A DNA stretch of 64,000 nucleotides, taken from NCBI RefSeq assembly GCF_000763805.1, contig NZ_JRKS01000007.1, positions 1 to 64,000 on the forward strand, read 5' to 3'. Both the position numbers and the translations under genes were made by a program. This document shows positions 8,605 to 18,505 of this stretch, piece by piece. Each line of letters begins with the position of its first letter. Position 1 is the first letter of the stretch. Below the pieces are notes generated by a model. That model was not told the DNA's origin. It saw only the letters and a program-made list of their open reading frames with translations, and searched no databases. This DNA is from Paracoccus sphaerophysae. GTDB lineage: Bacteria; Pseudomonadota; Alphaproteobacteria; Rhodobacterales; Rhodobacteraceae.

Positions 8605-9747
8605 ATGCCCCGGATCGACCGCTACATGCTCACGCACTACCTGACGCAGTTCGGGTTCTTTGCGTTGGTGCTGGTGTCGGTCTACTGGATCAACCGCGCC
8701 GTCCAGCTGTTCGAGCAGCTGATCCAGGACGGCCAGACCGCGCTGGTGGTGCTGGAATTCACCGCGCTGACCCTGCCGCTGGTGATCTCGCTGGTGCTGC
8801 CGGTGGCGGCCTTCGCGGCGGCGGCCTACGGCACGTCGCGGCTGGCCTCGGAATCCGAGCAGACGGCGATGCAGGCGGCCGGGATGTCGCCCTGGCGGAT
8901 GGCGCGGCCGGTGCTGGTCTTCGGCGTCATCGTCGGGGTGATGGTGGCGATCCTCGCGCACGGGCTGGTGCCGATGGCGCGCGCGCGGCTGGCCGACCGG
9001 CAGGCCGAGATCGCAGAAAACGTCACCGCCCAGTTCCTGCGCGCCGGGGTGTTCCAGTATCCCGCCGACGGCGTCACCCTGTTCATCGGCGAGATGGCCC
9101 CCGACGGCCGCCTGCGCGACCTGTTCCTGGAAGACGCCCGCAACCCCGCCGACCAGGCGATCCATACCGCCGAAGAGGCGCTGGTGCTGCGCACCGACGG
9201 CGGTCCGCGGCTGGTCATGCAGCGCGGCATGACCCAGAATCTGCGCGCCAAGGCCGGGGCCGAGCCGCGGCTGTCGGTCACCCGCTTCACCGACCTGACC
9301 TATGACATCGGCGGCATGTTCGCCGCGCAGGCGCGCAAGGACCGCGATCTGCGGACCTATTCGACGGCCCGCCTCCTCAGCCCCGATGCCGCGCTGCTCG
9401 AGGCCACCGGCGCCTCGCCCCCCCGCGCCCGGGCCGAGGCGCATGAGCGGATCGCCCAGCCCCTGATGGCGCCGATCGGCGCGCTGCTGGGTTTTGCGAT
9501 GCTGCTGCTGGGCGGCTATTCGCGCTTTGGCGTCTGGCGGCAGGTGATCTGGGCGATCGTCGCGCTGGTCGTGGTGCACGGGCTGTCCACCGCCGCCGCC
9601 AGCCGCACCGCCCAGTCGCCCGAGGCGTGGCCGATCCTGTATCTGGCCCCGCTGATCGGCGCGCTGATCGCGGCCGCCGCGTTGTGGACGGCGGCGCGGC
9701 CGCGCCGGGTCCGGGCGCCCTCGGTGCCCGCGGAGGCGGCGGCATGA
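8605..9747 (+). CDS. lptF: LPS export ABC transporter permease LptF
   Basis: LptF and LptG form the membrane part of the LptB2FG transporter, which extracts LPS from the inner membrane and pushes it along the LptC-A-D bridge. This 380-residue protein starts MPRIDRYMLTHYLTQFGF after a strong AAGGAGG site at 8594-8600. It has about three membrane segments, a periplasmic jellyroll domain in the middle (about residues 135-265) and three more C-terminal membrane segments, the YjgP/YjgQ plan. Its TGA overlaps the ATG of lptG (ATGA), so the two are translationally coupled. It diverges from pepA. Confidence 0.95.
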   Translation: MPRIDRYMLTHYLTQFGFFALVLVSVYWINRAVQLFEQLIQDGQTALVVLEFTALTLPLVISLVLPVAAFAAAAYGTSRLASESEQTAMQAAGMSPWRMARPVLVFGVIVGVMVAILAHGLVPMARARLADRQAEIAENVTAQFLRAGVFQYPADGVTLFIGEMAPDGRLRDLFLEDARNPADQAIHTAEEALVLRTDGGPRLVMQRGMTQNLRAKAGAEPRLSVTRFTDLTYDIGGMFAAQARKDRDLRTYSTARLLSPDAALLEATGASPPRARAEAHERIAQPLMAPIGALLGFAMLLLGGYSRFGVWRQVIWAIVALVVVHGLSTAAASRTAQSPEAWPILYLAPLIGALIAAAALWTAARPRRVRAPSVPAEAAA

Positions 9748-10865
9748 TCCTGCAGCGCTATCTCGCCCGCCGCTTCCTGCGCCAGTTCCTGCTGGTCGCG
9801 GGGGCGTTCCTGGCCATCCTGTTCCTGATCGACCTCGTCGAACAGATCCGCCGCTTTGGCGGCGAGGGGGTGGGGCTGAGGCGCGTGGCGGGGCTGGCGG
9901 CGCTGAACATCGCCGGCAGCTTCTATGCGATCCTGCCGCTGATGACCCTGCTGGCCGCCATCGCGCTGTTCCTGGGGCTGTCGCGCAGTTCCGAGCTTGT
10001 GGCGATCCGCGCCGCCGGGCGGTCGGGCCTGCGCATCCTCGGCGCGCCGGCGTTCACCGCGGCGCTGATCGGGGCGCTGCTGGTCAGCGTGCTGAACCCC
10101 ATCGTCGCGGGCACCTCGAAACGCTATGACGAGGCCGCTGCCCGGGTCGCCGGCCGCGCGCCGCAGGCGGTGTCGCTGGGCAAGGGCGCGGTCTGGCTGC
10201 GCCAGGGCGTGCCGGCGGCCACCGCGGGGACCGGGGCGGATGGCGGCCAGATCGTGATCCGCGCCACCCGCGCCAGCCCCGACGCCACGACGCTGTATGA
10301 CGCGACCTTCCTGGTCTTCGACGCCACACGCGGCCCGGTGCGCCGCATCGCCGCCCAGTCGGCGCGGCTGAACGGATCGTCCTGGATGCTGAGCGGGGTC
10401 AAGGAATGGCCGCTGGCCGAGGCCAACCCCGAAGCCGGCGCCCTGACCCTACCGGGGCTGAGCCTGCCCACCGACCTGACCGCCGCGCGCATCCGCGACG
10501 GCTTCGGCGCCCCCGAGGCGGTGCCGGTCTGGCAGTTGCCGGCCTTCATCGCCGGGCTCGAACGGGCCGGGTTCTCGGCCCTGCGGCACCGGGTCTGGCT
10601 GGCGATGGAACTGGCCCGGCCGTTCCTGATGGCCGCGATGGTCATGGTCGCCGCGGTGTTCACCATGCGGCCGATGCGCGGGCGGCGGACGGGATTGCTG
10701 GTGCTCGCGGCCTTCGCCTCGGGCGTCGGGCTGTTCTTTCTGCGCAACCTGACGCAGGTTCTGGGCGAGGCCGGCGAGGTGCCCCCGGCCTTCGCCGCCT
10801 TCGCCCCGCCACTGGTGGCGGCGCTGCTGGCGATGGCGGCCCTGTTGAAACTGGAGGACGGATGA
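9744..10865 (+). CDS. lptG: LPS export ABC transporter permease LptG
   Basis: This 373-residue partner of LptF begins MILQRYLARRFLRQFLLVAGAFLAILFLIDLVEQIRRF. N-terminal membrane helices, a periplasmic beta-rich domain (about residues 135-260) and C-terminal membrane helices follow, including AVFTMRPMRGRRTG between the last ones. The ATG overlaps the lptF stop by 4 bases, and its own stop overlaps the lptD ATG in the same way, so lptF-lptG-lptD form one coupled unit. Confidence 0.94.
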   Translation: MILQRYLARRFLRQFLLVAGAFLAILFLIDLVEQIRRFGGEGVGLRRVAGLAALNIAGSFYAILPLMTLLAAIALFLGLSRSSELVAIRAAGRSGLRILGAPAFTAALIGALLVSVLNPIVAGTSKRYDEAAARVAGRAPQAVSLGKGAVWLRQGVPAATAGTGADGGQIVIRATRASPDATTLYDATFLVFDATRGPVRRIAAQSARLNGSSWMLSGVKEWPLAEANPEAGALTLPGLSLPTDLTAARIRDGFGAPEAVPVWQLPAFIAGLERAGFSALRHRVWLAMELARPFLMAAMVMVAAVFTMRPMRGRRTGLLVLAAFASGVGLFFLRNLTQVLGEAGEVPPAFAAFAPPLVAALLAMAALLKLEDG

Positions 10866-13207
10866 CGCGCGGCACGGCACCAAGGGCGATCGGGCTTTTC
10901 GCGGCGCTGGCGGCCTGCGCCTGGGCGGGGCCGTCGCCCGCCCAGACCGACCTGCTGGTGCCCTCGATCGCCTCGTCGCGGGGCAAGGCGCCGGCGCTGG
11001 CCCCGACCTCGACCCCGGGGGACGAGGACACCCGCGCCGACGGCACCTCGGCCTCGGACGTGCCCACCGTGGTGATCGCCCCCACGCGGCCCGTCCCCTC
11101 TCGGATCGAGGCCGAGGCCGACGGCGCCGCGACGCTGCTGGCCGATCACGTGGACCTGACCGGCGACCGGGTGCTGACCGCCTCGGGCGGGGTGGTGATC
11201 TGGTTCGAGGGCGCGCGGCTGGTGGCCGAGCGGGTCATCTATGACGGCACTGCCGGCACGATGCGGATCGAGGGGCCGATCCACCTGACCGAGCCAGGCA
11301 AGGCCGGCACCGACGAGGAAACCGTGCTGATCGCCGATTCGGCGCAGCTGGACGAGGGCCTGCGCGACGGCATCCTGAAGGGCGCCCGGCTGGTCCTGGC
11401 GCGCGAGCTGCAATTCGCCGCGGCCCAGGTCCGGCGCACCGGCGGCGGGCGGATGACGACGCTGACCCACGTCGTCGCCTCGTCCTGCCATGTCTGCGCC
11501 AGCGACCCGACGCCGCTGTGGGAAATCCGCGCCCGCCGCATCACCCATGACGCCGCCACAAGGCGCATCCTGTTCGACCGGCCGCAGTTCCGCGCCTTCG
11601 GCCTGCCGGTGGCCACCCTGCCCGCGCTGTCGGCGCCGGATCCCACGGTCGACCGGATGACCGGCTTTCTGGCCCCGCGCTTCCGCACCACCTCGGGGCT
11701 GGGGGTGGGCGTCATGCTGCCCTATTTCATCACCCTCGGCGACAGCGCCGACCTGACCGTGACGCCCTATGTCTCGGCCAGCCGCACGGCGACGCTGGGG
11801 CTGCGCTATCGCCAGGCCTTCGCCAACGGCGCCACCGAATGGAACGGCGCGATCAGCCGCGACGACATCGAGGACGGCACCCGCGGCTATCTGTTCGGCG
11901 CCGCCAGGTTCCGCCTGCCCCGCGACTACCTGCTGGGGCTGCAGGTGCAGACCGCCTCGGACCGCGGCTATCTGCTGGATTACGACATCACCGACGCCGA
12001 CCGGCTGTGGAGCGGGGTGACCCTGGACCGCGTCGCCCGCGATCGGCTGCTGACGGCGCGGATCGGCAACTACCAGACCTTTCGCGAAGGCGAGGACGCC
12101 GCCACCTCGCCGGGGCTGGTCGCCACCGCGCTGTGGGAACGCCGCTTTCATCCGCCAGCCCTGGGCGGCGAGGCCGGGCTGCAATTCTCGGTCAACGCGC
12201 ATCGGCGCAGCTCGGGCGAGGACGTGCTGGGGCGCGACATGGCCCGGGCCTCGGCCCGGCTGGACTGGAACCGCAACTGGATCCTGCCGGGCGGGGTGGT
12301 CGCGGCGGCCAAGACCCAGCTCGACGCCGACCTTTATCGCATCCGCGACGACAGCCGCTTCGACAGCTCGGCCGCGCGTGCCGTTCCCACCGCGGCGGTC
12401 GAGTTCCGCTGGCCGCTGATCGCCCACGCGGGCGATGCGACGAACCTGCTGGAGCCCGTGGCGCAGATCGTCTGGTCGCCCGAGATCGACGACGAGGACA
12501 CCGTCCCCAACGAGGATGCGCAGCTGGTCGAATTCGACGAGGGCAACCTGTTTGCGCTGACCCGGATGCCCGGCCGCGACGCGGTCGAGGGCGGCTTGCG
12601 CGCCAATCTGGGCGTGACGTGGACCCGCATCGACCCGACCGGCTGGTCGCTTGGGGTGACCGCCGGACGGGTCTTGCGCCGCGACCCCGACCCGGCCTTA
12701 GTCCGCTCGGGCGAGATCCTGTCGGGCAAGCGGTCGGACTGGCTGCTGGCCGCGACCTACAGCGGCACCCAGGGCCTCGCCATCGCCAACCGGGCGCTGT
12801 TCGACGACGATTTCGCCATCCACCGCAACGAGTTGCGGCTGGGCTGGCTGCGGCCGGGCTTTCAGCTGTCAGCGGGCTATCTGTGGATTGACGCCGAGAC
12901 GCAGGAGGGCCAGCCGCGCGACGTCTCGGAGCTGACCGCCACCACCGGCTGGCAGATGGCCCCCGGCTGGTGGGCCAGCGCCGAGACCCGCTATGACTTC
13001 ACCGCCAATCGGGCGCAAAAGGCAGAGCTGGGGCTTGTCTATCGCAACGAATGCGTGAACGTCGATCTTTCCGTCTCGCGCCGCTTCACGGCTTCGGACA
13101 ATCTGCGGGCGAATACCGATGTGGGCCTGTCGGTGCGGCTGGGCGGATTTGGCCGGCAGCGCGACACCGGGCCGGGAACTGTGGCGCGGCGCAGCTGTCT
13201 GCGCTAG
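10862..13207 (+). CDS. lptD: LPS-assembly outer-membrane protein LptD
   Basis: LptD is the outer-membrane beta-barrel that inserts LPS into the outer leaflet, with the lipoprotein LptE as plug. This 781-residue protein has a signal peptide (cleavage expected after PSPAQ, about residue 22) and a long Pro/Thr-rich segment. Next comes the LptA-like jellyroll region (VDLTGDRVLTASGGVVIWFEGARLVAERV) and then a barrel of alternating strands. A Cys pair, SSCHVC, sits near residue 210 in the jellyroll. A partner Cys lies close to the C-terminus (YRNECVNVDLSVSRRF), which would allow the inter-domain disulfide known for LptD. It overlaps lptG by 4 bases, and the next gene, surA, encodes its likely folding chaperone. 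Confidence 0.93.
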   Translation: MTRGTAPRAIGLFAALAACAWAGPSPAQTDLLVPSIASSRGKAPALAPTSTPGDEDTRADGTSASDVPTVVIAPTRPVPSRIEAEADGAATLLADHVDLTGDRVLTASGGVVIWFEGARLVAERVIYDGTAGTMRIEGPIHLTEPGKAGTDEETVLIADSAQLDEGLRDGILKGARLVLARELQFAAAQVRRTGGGRMTTLTHVVASSCHVCASDPTPLWEIRARRITHDAATRRILFDRPQFRAFGLPVATLPALSAPDPTVDRMTGFLAPRFRTTSGLGVGVMLPYFITLGDSADLTVTPYVSASRTATLGLRYRQAFANGATEWNGAISRDDIEDGTRGYLFGAARFRLPRDYLLGLQVQTASDRGYLLDYDITDADRLWSGVTLDRVARDRLLTARIGNYQTFREGEDAATSPGLVATALWERRFHPPALGGEAGLQFSVNAHRRSSGEDVLGRDMARASARLDWNRNWILPGGVVAAAKTQLDADLYRIRDDSRFDSSAARAVPTAAVEFRWPLIAHAGDATNLLEPVAQIVWSPEIDDEDTVPNEDAQLVEFDEGNLFALTRMPGRDAVEGGLRANLGVTWTRIDPTGWSLGVTAGRVLRRDPDPALVRSGEILSGKRSDWLLAATYSGTQGLAIANRALFDDDFAIHRNELRLGWLRPGFQLSAGYLWIDAETQEGQPRDVSELTATTGWQMAPGWWASAETRYDFTANRAQKAELGLVYRNECVNVDLSVSRRFTASDNLRANTDVGLSVRLGGFGRQRDTGPGTVARRSCLR

Positions 13208-13237
13208 CGTGCCCGCGCGACCAGAACGAGGACGAAG

Positions 13238-14671
13238 ATGCGGCGGATCATTCACGCGACCCTGATTGCGGCTTTCCTGGGCAGCGCGGCCTTGCCCGCT
13301 GCCGCCGGACCGTTCGCCCCGGTGGTGTATGTCAACAACAGCGCGGTCACGCAGTATGAACTGGACCAGCGGGTCCGCTTCATGCAGGTGCTGCGCGCCC
13401 CCGAACAGGGCCGCGAGACCGCGCTGAAGGCGCTGGTCGAGGATCGGCTCAAGCTGGAAGCCGCGCGCCAGATCGGCATCGCGGTCAGCGACCAGGGACT
13501 CGAGGAAGGGTTGGCCGAATTCGCCGGCCGCGCCAACATGGACGTGATGCAGTTCACCGAGGCGCTGGCCCGCGACGGTGTCGAACGCCAGGCCTATCGC
13601 GATTTCGTCAAGGCCGGCGTCGCCTGGCGCGAGGTCGTTCGCCAGCGCATCGTGCCGACCGTCAAGGTCAGCGACCGCGAGGTCGAACAGGCGATGAAGC
13701 GCGACATCGAGACCCCGATCACCACCGCCGTGCTGCTGTCCGAACTGGTGATGCCGGCCCCGCCCGGCCAGGAACAGGCGGTTCTGGCGCGCGGCCGGCA
13801 ACTGGCCGAAACGGTGACATCCGAAGCCGCCTTCGCCGCCGCCGCGCGCCGCTATTCCGCCGTGCCGACCGCCGGCCGGGGCGGGCGGCTGGAGTGGGTC
13901 GAGATGGCGAACCTCGCCCCCGGACTGCGCGACATCGTCACCCAGATGCGCCCCGGCACGATCAGCCAGCCGCTGACCGTGCCCGGCGCCGTGGTGCTGT
14001 TCTTCCTGCGCGACACCCGCGGCAAGCTGCGCGCCGGGGCGACCGACCAGACCGTCGAATATGTCGAACTCGCGCTGCCCTCGGCGGCCGAGGGCGCCGG
14101 CATCCTGTCACGCGCCGACAGCTGCGACCAGGTATATGTCGAGGCCAACCGCTTCGCCGGCGACCCGATCCGGCGCGAGACCCTGCCCCTGTCCTCGGTG
14201 CCGCTGGACGTGGCGCAGCGGATCGCGTCGCTGGACGCGAACGAGGGCACGGTCATCGACTATGGCGCCGGCGCGCGGCTGATCATGCTGTGCCGCCGGG
14301 CGCCGGCGCTGATCGGCGATGCGGTCGGGGTCTCGACCTCGCTGCCCGGCCTGCCGCAGCCGATGCGGGCGCCAGAACCCGGGCGCAGCGCCGCCGGCCG
14401 GCCCGGCGCGGCGGGGGCCGCGGCCGCGGCCGGCACGCCCGAGGCCGCTGCGAACGCCGAGGAAGCCTCGACCCCCGCGGCGGCCGAGGCGCCCAATGCC
14501 GCCAACGCCGCCTCGGACGCGGCCGCGGCGGCCGGGATCGCGCTGCCCGACGAGCCGTTGCTGCGGACCCGCGACGAGGTGCGGGCCGAGATCTTCAACC
14601 GCAAGATCAACGCCGCCGCGGACGCTTATCTGGCCGAACTGCGCGCCGACGCCGTGATCCGCAAGCCGTGA
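13238..14671 (+). CDS. surA: Periplasmic chaperone / peptidyl-prolyl isomerase SurA
   Basis: This 477-residue protein has a signal peptide (MRRIIHATLIAAFLGSAALPAAAGPF), a SurA N-terminal chaperone domain (YVNNSAVTQYELDQRVRFMQ through LKALVEDRLKLEAAR) and one parvulin-type domain (about residues 165-260, including YSAVPTAGRGGRLEWV). A second, less clear region and an Ala-rich linker (about residues 385-435) precede the C-terminal helix that completes the chaperone domain. SurA escorts outer-membrane proteins such as LptD to the Bam complex. The position right after lptD and before pdxA-rsmA is the classical surA arrangement. Confidence 0.92.
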   Translation: MRRIIHATLIAAFLGSAALPAAAGPFAPVVYVNNSAVTQYELDQRVRFMQVLRAPEQGRETALKALVEDRLKLEAARQIGIAVSDQGLEEGLAEFAGRANMDVMQFTEALARDGVERQAYRDFVKAGVAWREVVRQRIVPTVKVSDREVEQAMKRDIETPITTAVLLSELVMPAPPGQEQAVLARGRQLAETVTSEAAFAAAARRYSAVPTAGRGGRLEWVEMANLAPGLRDIVTQMRPGTISQPLTVPGAVVLFFLRDTRGKLRAGATDQTVEYVELALPSAAEGAGILSRADSCDQVYVEANRFAGDPIRRETLPLSSVPLDVAQRIASLDANEGTVIDYGAGARLIMLCRRAPALIGDAVGVSTSLPGLPQPMRAPEPGRSAAGRPGAAGAAAAAGTPEAAANAEEASTPAAAEAPNAANAASDAAAAAGIALPDEPLLRTRDEVRAEIFNRKINAAADAYLAELRADAVIRKP

Positions 14672-15669
14672 CCGGCGATCCGGCCCGGCCCCTGATCCTG
14701 ACCTGCGGCGAACCGGCCGGCATCGGACCCGAGCTTGCGCCGCTGGCCCTTGCCGCGGGCGTGCCCTTCGTCTGGTTGGGCGACCCGCGCCACCTGCCCC
14801 CCGGCGCCCGGTGGGCGGAAATCCAGGCGGTGGGCGATCCGGTCGCGCCCGGCACCCTGCCGGTCCTGCGCCACGACTTTGCAGCCGCGGCGGTCCCGGG
14901 ACGCCCCGATCCCGCCAACGCCCAAGGGGTGATCGACGTGATCGCCCGGGCGGTGGCGCTGGCGCTGGACGGCCGGGCGGCGGGCATCGTCACCCTGCCG
15001 ATCAGCAAGCAGGCGCTGAAGGACGGTGCCGGCTTCGCCTTCCCGGGCCACACCGAATATCTCGCCCACCTGGCCGGGGGGGCCGAGGTGGCGATGATGC
15101 TCGCCTCGACCACCGTGGACCCGCCCTGCCGAGTGGTGCCCGCCACGATCCACATGGCGCTGGAGGACGTGCCCGCGGCGCTGACGCCCGACCTGCTCGA
15201 CCGCACCATTCGCATCACCCGCGCCGGGCTGATCCGCGATTTCGGCATCGCCGATCCGCGCATCGCGGTGGCGGGGCTTAACCCCCATGCCGGCGAAGGC
15301 GGAGCAATGGGCCGGCAGGAGCTGGACTGGATCCGTCCGCTCTGCGACAGGCTGCGGGCCGAGGGGCTGGCGATCACCGGCCCCCACCCCGCCGACACCA
15401 TGTTCCACGCCCCTGCCCGCGCCCGCTATGACGCGGCGGTGGCCTGCTATCACGACCAGGCGCTGATCCCGATCAAGACGCTGGACTTCGCCGGCGGGGT
15501 GAACGTGACGCTGGGCCTGCCGTTCATCCGCACCTCGCCCGATCACGGCACCGCCTTCGACATCGCCGGCCGTGGCATCGCCGACCCGGCCTCGACCCGC
15601 GCGGCGCTGCGGATGGCGTGGGACATGTCGCAGGCTCGGGCACGGGCGCAGGCAGGAGCTCGGGCCTGA
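14668..15669 (+). CDS. pdxA: 4-hydroxythreonine-4-phosphate dehydrogenase PdxA
   Basis: PdxA oxidises 4-phosphohydroxy-L-threonine in the DXP-dependent pyridoxal-phosphate pathway, with a divalent metal held by His residues. The 333-residue chain has the N-terminal [14 protein letters not shown], the middle metal-binding FPGHTEYLA region and the C-terminal [14 protein letters not shown] and [14 protein letters not shown] signatures. The start is GTG at 14668, overlapping the surA stop by 4 bases (GTGA). No better ATG exists upstream in this frame. It is followed by a dispersed hairpin element and then rsmA. Confidence 0.95.
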   Translation: MTGDPARPLILTCGEPAGIGPELAPLALAAGVPFVWLGDPRHLPPGARWAEIQAVGDPVAPGTLPVLRHDFAAAAVPGRPDPANAQGVIDVIARAVALALDGRAAGIVTLPISKQALKDGAGFAFPGHTEYLAHLAGGAEVAMMLASTTVDPPCRVVPATIHMALEDVPAALTPDLLDRTIRITRAGLIRDFGIADPRIAVAGLNPHAGEGGAMGRQELDWIRPLCDRLRAEGLAITGPHPADTMFHAPARARYDAAVACYHDQALIPIKTLDFAGGVNVTLGLPFIRTSPDHGTAFDIAGRGIADPASTRAALRMAWDMSQARARAQAGARA

Positions 15670-15675
15670 ATGCCT

Positions 15676-15727
15676 CTCCTGTCTGCAAATATCCCGCGGG
15701 GGTGTGGGGGCGCGAAGCCCCCACGGG
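15676..15727 (+). repeat. Dispersed ATATTT-hairpin element, copy 2
   Basis: The sequence CTGCAAATATCCCGCGGG is followed by an 8-bp stem GTGGGGGC/GCCCCCAC (15704-15711, 15717-15724) with the same GCGAA loop as copy 1. The stem bases differ from copy 1 on both sides in a compensating way (C-G to T-A), which suggests selection on the fold. It sits between the co-directional pdxA and rsmA, so it could attenuate read-through. Confidence 0.7.
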
Positions 15728-15731
15728 CCGC

Positions 15732-16583
15732 ATGAGCGCCATCGACGGCCTGCCCCCCCTGCGCGAGGTCATCGCGCGCCACGACCTGCGCGCCAAGAAG
15801 CAGCTGGGGCAGAATTTCCTGCTGGACCTGAACCTGACCGCCCGCATCGCCCGCGCCGCTGGCGACCTGACCGCCTGCGACGTGCTGGAAATCGGTCCCG
15901 GCCCCGGAGGCCTGACCCGCGGCCTGCTGGCCGAGGGCGCACGGCATGTGCTGGCGATCGAAAAGGACGCCCGCGCCATCCCCGCGCTGGACGAGATCGC
16001 GGCCCATTATCCCGGCCGGCTGACCGTGATCCACGGCGACGCGCTGACCGTCGATCCGCTGGCGCATCTGACCCCGCCGATCCGCATCGCCGCGAACCTG
16101 CCCTATAACATCGGGACCGAGTTGCTGGTCGGCTGGCTCACCCCGCCGGACTGGCCGCCGTTCTGGGACTCGCTCACCCTGATGTTCCAGCGCGAGGTCG
16201 CCCAGCGCATCGTGGCCCGGCCGGGCAGCAAGGATTACGGGCGGCTGGCGCTGCTGGCGCAGTGGCGCTGCGAAGCGAAGATCGTGCTGACCCTGCCGCC
16301 GCAGGCCTTCGTCCCGGCGCCCAAGGTCGAATCGGCGGTGGTCCACCTGACCGCCCTGCCCCGGCCGCGCTATCCGGCCGATCCGCAGGTGCTATCCGAG
16401 ATCAGCTTTGCGGCCTTCAACCAGCGGCGAAAGATGCTGCGCGCGGCGCTGCGCGGGGTGCACCCGCAGATCGAGACGCTGCTGGCCGAGGTCGGGATCC
16501 CGCCCACCGCGCGGGCCGAGGAAATCGAGCTGGAGCGGTTCTGCGCGCTGGCGCGGGCGGTCCAGGCCGCCCGCGGCGCCTAG
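15732..16583 (+). CDS. rsmA: 16S rRNA (adenine1518/1519-N6)-dimethyltransferase
   Basis: RsmA (KsgA) dimethylates the two adjacent adenines of the 3' hairpin of 16S rRNA late in small-subunit assembly. The 283-residue protein shows [11 protein letters not shown], the SAM-binding [15 protein letters not shown], and the catalytic [11 protein letters not shown]. The C-terminal domain contains [16 protein letters not shown], which contacts rRNA. The start is the ATG at 15732 ([17 protein letters not shown]), just downstream of the hairpin element, which puts that element in its leader. Confidence 0.96.
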   Translation: MSAIDGLPPLREVIARHDLRAKKQLGQNFLLDLNLTARIARAAGDLTACDVLEIGPGPGGLTRGLLAEGARHVLAIEKDARAIPALDEIAAHYPGRLTVIHGDALTVDPLAHLTPPIRIAANLPYNIGTELLVGWLTPPDWPPFWDSLTLMFQREVAQRIVARPGSKDYGRLALLAQWRCEAKIVLTLPPQAFVPAPKVESAVVHLTALPRPRYPADPQVLSEISFAAFNQRRKMLRAALRGVHPQIETLLAEVGIPPTARAEEIELERFCALARAVQAARGA

Positions 16584-16584
16584 T

Positions 16585-17442
16585 TCACTCGTCCGAAGTC
16601 GCGTCGGCGGCGGACGCCTCGGCCTCGCCCTTGGACGTGCGCTTGCGCGCCGTCGTGCGGCGCGGCGTCGTGCTGCGGCGGCGAGGGGTGCGCGGGGTGT
16701 CGTCCCCGGCACCGGCGTCGGGCGCAGGCGCTTCGGTACGCGCCTCGGGCGTGTCGACCGGGCCGGCGGCGTCGTCATCGAGGCTCAGCGCCTCGGGGAT
16801 GCCAAGGGGATCGGCGCGCAGGAAATCGGGCAGCGAGTCGCGGTCCACCGCCAAGTCCCGTTCGGCCGGTTGCGGTTCGCCCGGCTGGTTTTCGGCGGGC
16901 TGGGTGTCGCGCGGCCGATCACGACGGTCCGAGCGGTCGCCACGGTCGTCCCGGCGGTCCTGCCGGTCGCCCCGATCGCGGTCGTCGCGGCGGTCGTCCC
17001 GGCGGTCATCGCGGCGGTCGGGCCGGTCCTGCCGGTCGTCGCGGCGGTCGTCGCGGCGGTCGGCGTAATGGCCGTTGGCGTTACCGCCGCCATTGCTGCC
17101 GCCATTGCCGGCGTGGCCATTCGACCGCTCGTCACGGTCGTCGGACCCGCCCTGCCCCGGCTGCGGACCGCCGAACTGGGCCTGCCGTTCGGCCTGTTCG
17201 CGCTGCGCCTCGCCCAGCATCCGGGTGTAATGCTCGGCGTGCTGCAGGAAGCTTTGTTCCGCCACGCGGTCGTTCGACAGCTGCGCGTCCCGGGCCAAAG
17301 CGAGATATTTCTCGATGATCTGCTGAGGTGTGCCGCGGACCTTGCCCTCGGGGCCCGAGCTGTCGAAGACGCGGTTCACCACGTTGCCAAGCGAGCGCTG
17401 GTTGCGTGACTTGTTGCGCGAACGGGATTTGGAAGATCTCAT
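16585..17442 (-). CDS. DUF4167 protein with Arg/Asp-rich repeats
   Basis: The 285-residue protein opens with MRSSKSRSRNKSRNQRSLGNVVNRVFDSSGPEGKVRGTP, the basic start of the alphaproteobacterial DUF4167 domain, which continues to about residue 90 (SFLQHAEHYTRML). The rest is low complexity: Gly/Asn-rich, then a run of DRRDDR-like repeats (about residues 125-180), an acidic Pro-rich section and a basic Thr/Arg-rich stretch near the end. The composition suggests nucleic-acid contact or disorder, but the role is unknown. I place the start at 17442 rather than further upstream because the preceding 52 codons read like untranslated sequence. Its stop is 1 base from that of convergent rsmA. Confidence 0.85.
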   Translation of the reverse strand: MRSSKSRSRNKSRNQRSLGNVVNRVFDSSGPEGKVRGTPQQIIEKYLALARDAQLSNDRVAEQSFLQHAEHYTRMLGEAQREQAERQAQFGGPQPGQGGSDDRDERSNGHAGNGGSNGGGNANGHYADRRDDRRDDRQDRPDRRDDRRDDRRDDRDRGDRQDRRDDRGDRSDRRDRPRDTQPAENQPGEPQPAERDLAVDRDSLPDFLRADPLGIPEALSLDDDAAGPVDTPEARTEAPAPDAGAGDDTPRTPRRRSTTPRRTTARKRTSKGEAEASAADATSDE

Positions 17443-17680
17443 CGTGCCAATATAGCTGGTCCGGCGGCATCGCGCCCGGACGGGGTTGGGGTCCTGATCC
17501 GGCGGATCGGCCGGGCAGCGGACCCGGCGCTTCGCGGAAATCTCCGGCAACTTTGAGGTATGCGGGATGACCCGTGCGGGGCATGATGCCCGCGTCACGC
17601 CGTCTGCTAAATCACGGCTTTCCGGTCATGGCAAGCGTCAATCGCCGAAAAACCGATCAAACTGCCGCGAACCGGGGCGG

Positions 17681-18505
17681 TCAGGCGGCGCTTTGCCCGA
17701 TCACCACCCGGTCGCGCCCGTCCAGATCCGGGCGCACGGCAATCCGGCCCAGCCCCGCTGCGGCAAACAGTTCCGCCACCGCCGCCCCCTGCGTCGGCCC
17801 GATCTCGACCGCCAGCCAGCCGCCCGGTGCCAGATGGGCGGCGACGCCGGCGGCGATGGCGCGATAGGCCGCCAGCCCGTCGCCCTCGTCGGTCAGCGCC
17901 ATGCGGGGTTCCCAGTCGCGCACATCAGGGGCCAGCGCGGGCATCTCGGCCGCGCCGATATAGGGCGGGTTCGAGACGATCAGATCGAAACGGCCCGTCA
18001 CCGCCGAAAACCAGTCCGAGCGCGCGAACTCCGCCCTGACCCCCAGTGCCGCCGCATTGCGCCGCGCCACGGCAAGGGCGGCGTCGGACAGATCGACGCC
18101 CAGCCCGGTCACGCCGGGCCGGTCGGCAAGCAGCGAAATCAGGATCGCGCCGGTGCCGGTGCCCAGGTCGAGCACCGACCGCCAGGGCAGCTCCAGCGCC
18201 GCGGCGACCAGGGTTTCGGTTTCCGGCCGGGGGTCGAGCGTGTCGCGGGTGACGCGGAGGCGGTGTTTCCAGAAATCACGCCAGCCGGTGATCTGGCTGA
18301 CCGGCTGGCGGGCCAGCCGGGCGGCGATGGCAGCCTCCAGCGTCGCCAACTGGTCCGCGCTCGCCATGCCTTGCCACAGCGAGACTGCGCCGGGCTCCAC
18401 CCCCAGCGCGTGGGCGACCAGCCGCCGAGCGTCCGAGGCCGCGTCGGGGATGCCGCCCTGGGCCAGCCGCGCCGCGGTGTCGCGCAGCAGGGCAGCCCCG
18501 CTCAC
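17681..18505 (-). CDS. prmC: Release-factor glutamine methyltransferase PrmC
   Basis: PrmC methylates the glutamine of the GGQ motif in peptide-chain release factors. The 274-residue protein has the N-terminal helical domain, a [24 protein letters not shown] segment, the SAM-binding [16 protein letters not shown] and the catalytic SNPPYI. Its ATG overlaps the TGA of prfA by 4 bases, so the enzyme is made from the same message as its substrate RF1. Confidence 0.96.
   Translation of the reverse strand: MSGAALLRDTAARLAQGGIPDAASDARRLVAHALGVEPGAVSLWQGMASADQLATLEAAIAARLARQPVSQITGWRDFWKHRLRVTRDTLDPRPETETLVAAALELPWRSVLDLGTGTGAILISLLADRPGVTGLGVDLSDAALAVARRNAAALGVRAEFARSDWFSAVTGRFDLIVSNPPYIGAAEMPALAPDVRDWEPRMALTDEGDGLAAYRAIAAGVAAHLAPGGWLAVEIGPTQGAAVAELFAAAGLGRIAVRPDLDGRDRVVIGQSAA

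Noticed and set aside
16960-17080. DNA direct repeats within DUF4167 gene as an independent repeat element
   Set aside because: The repeat follows codons for a DRRDDR-type protein repeat in an intact frame, so it is coding low complexity.
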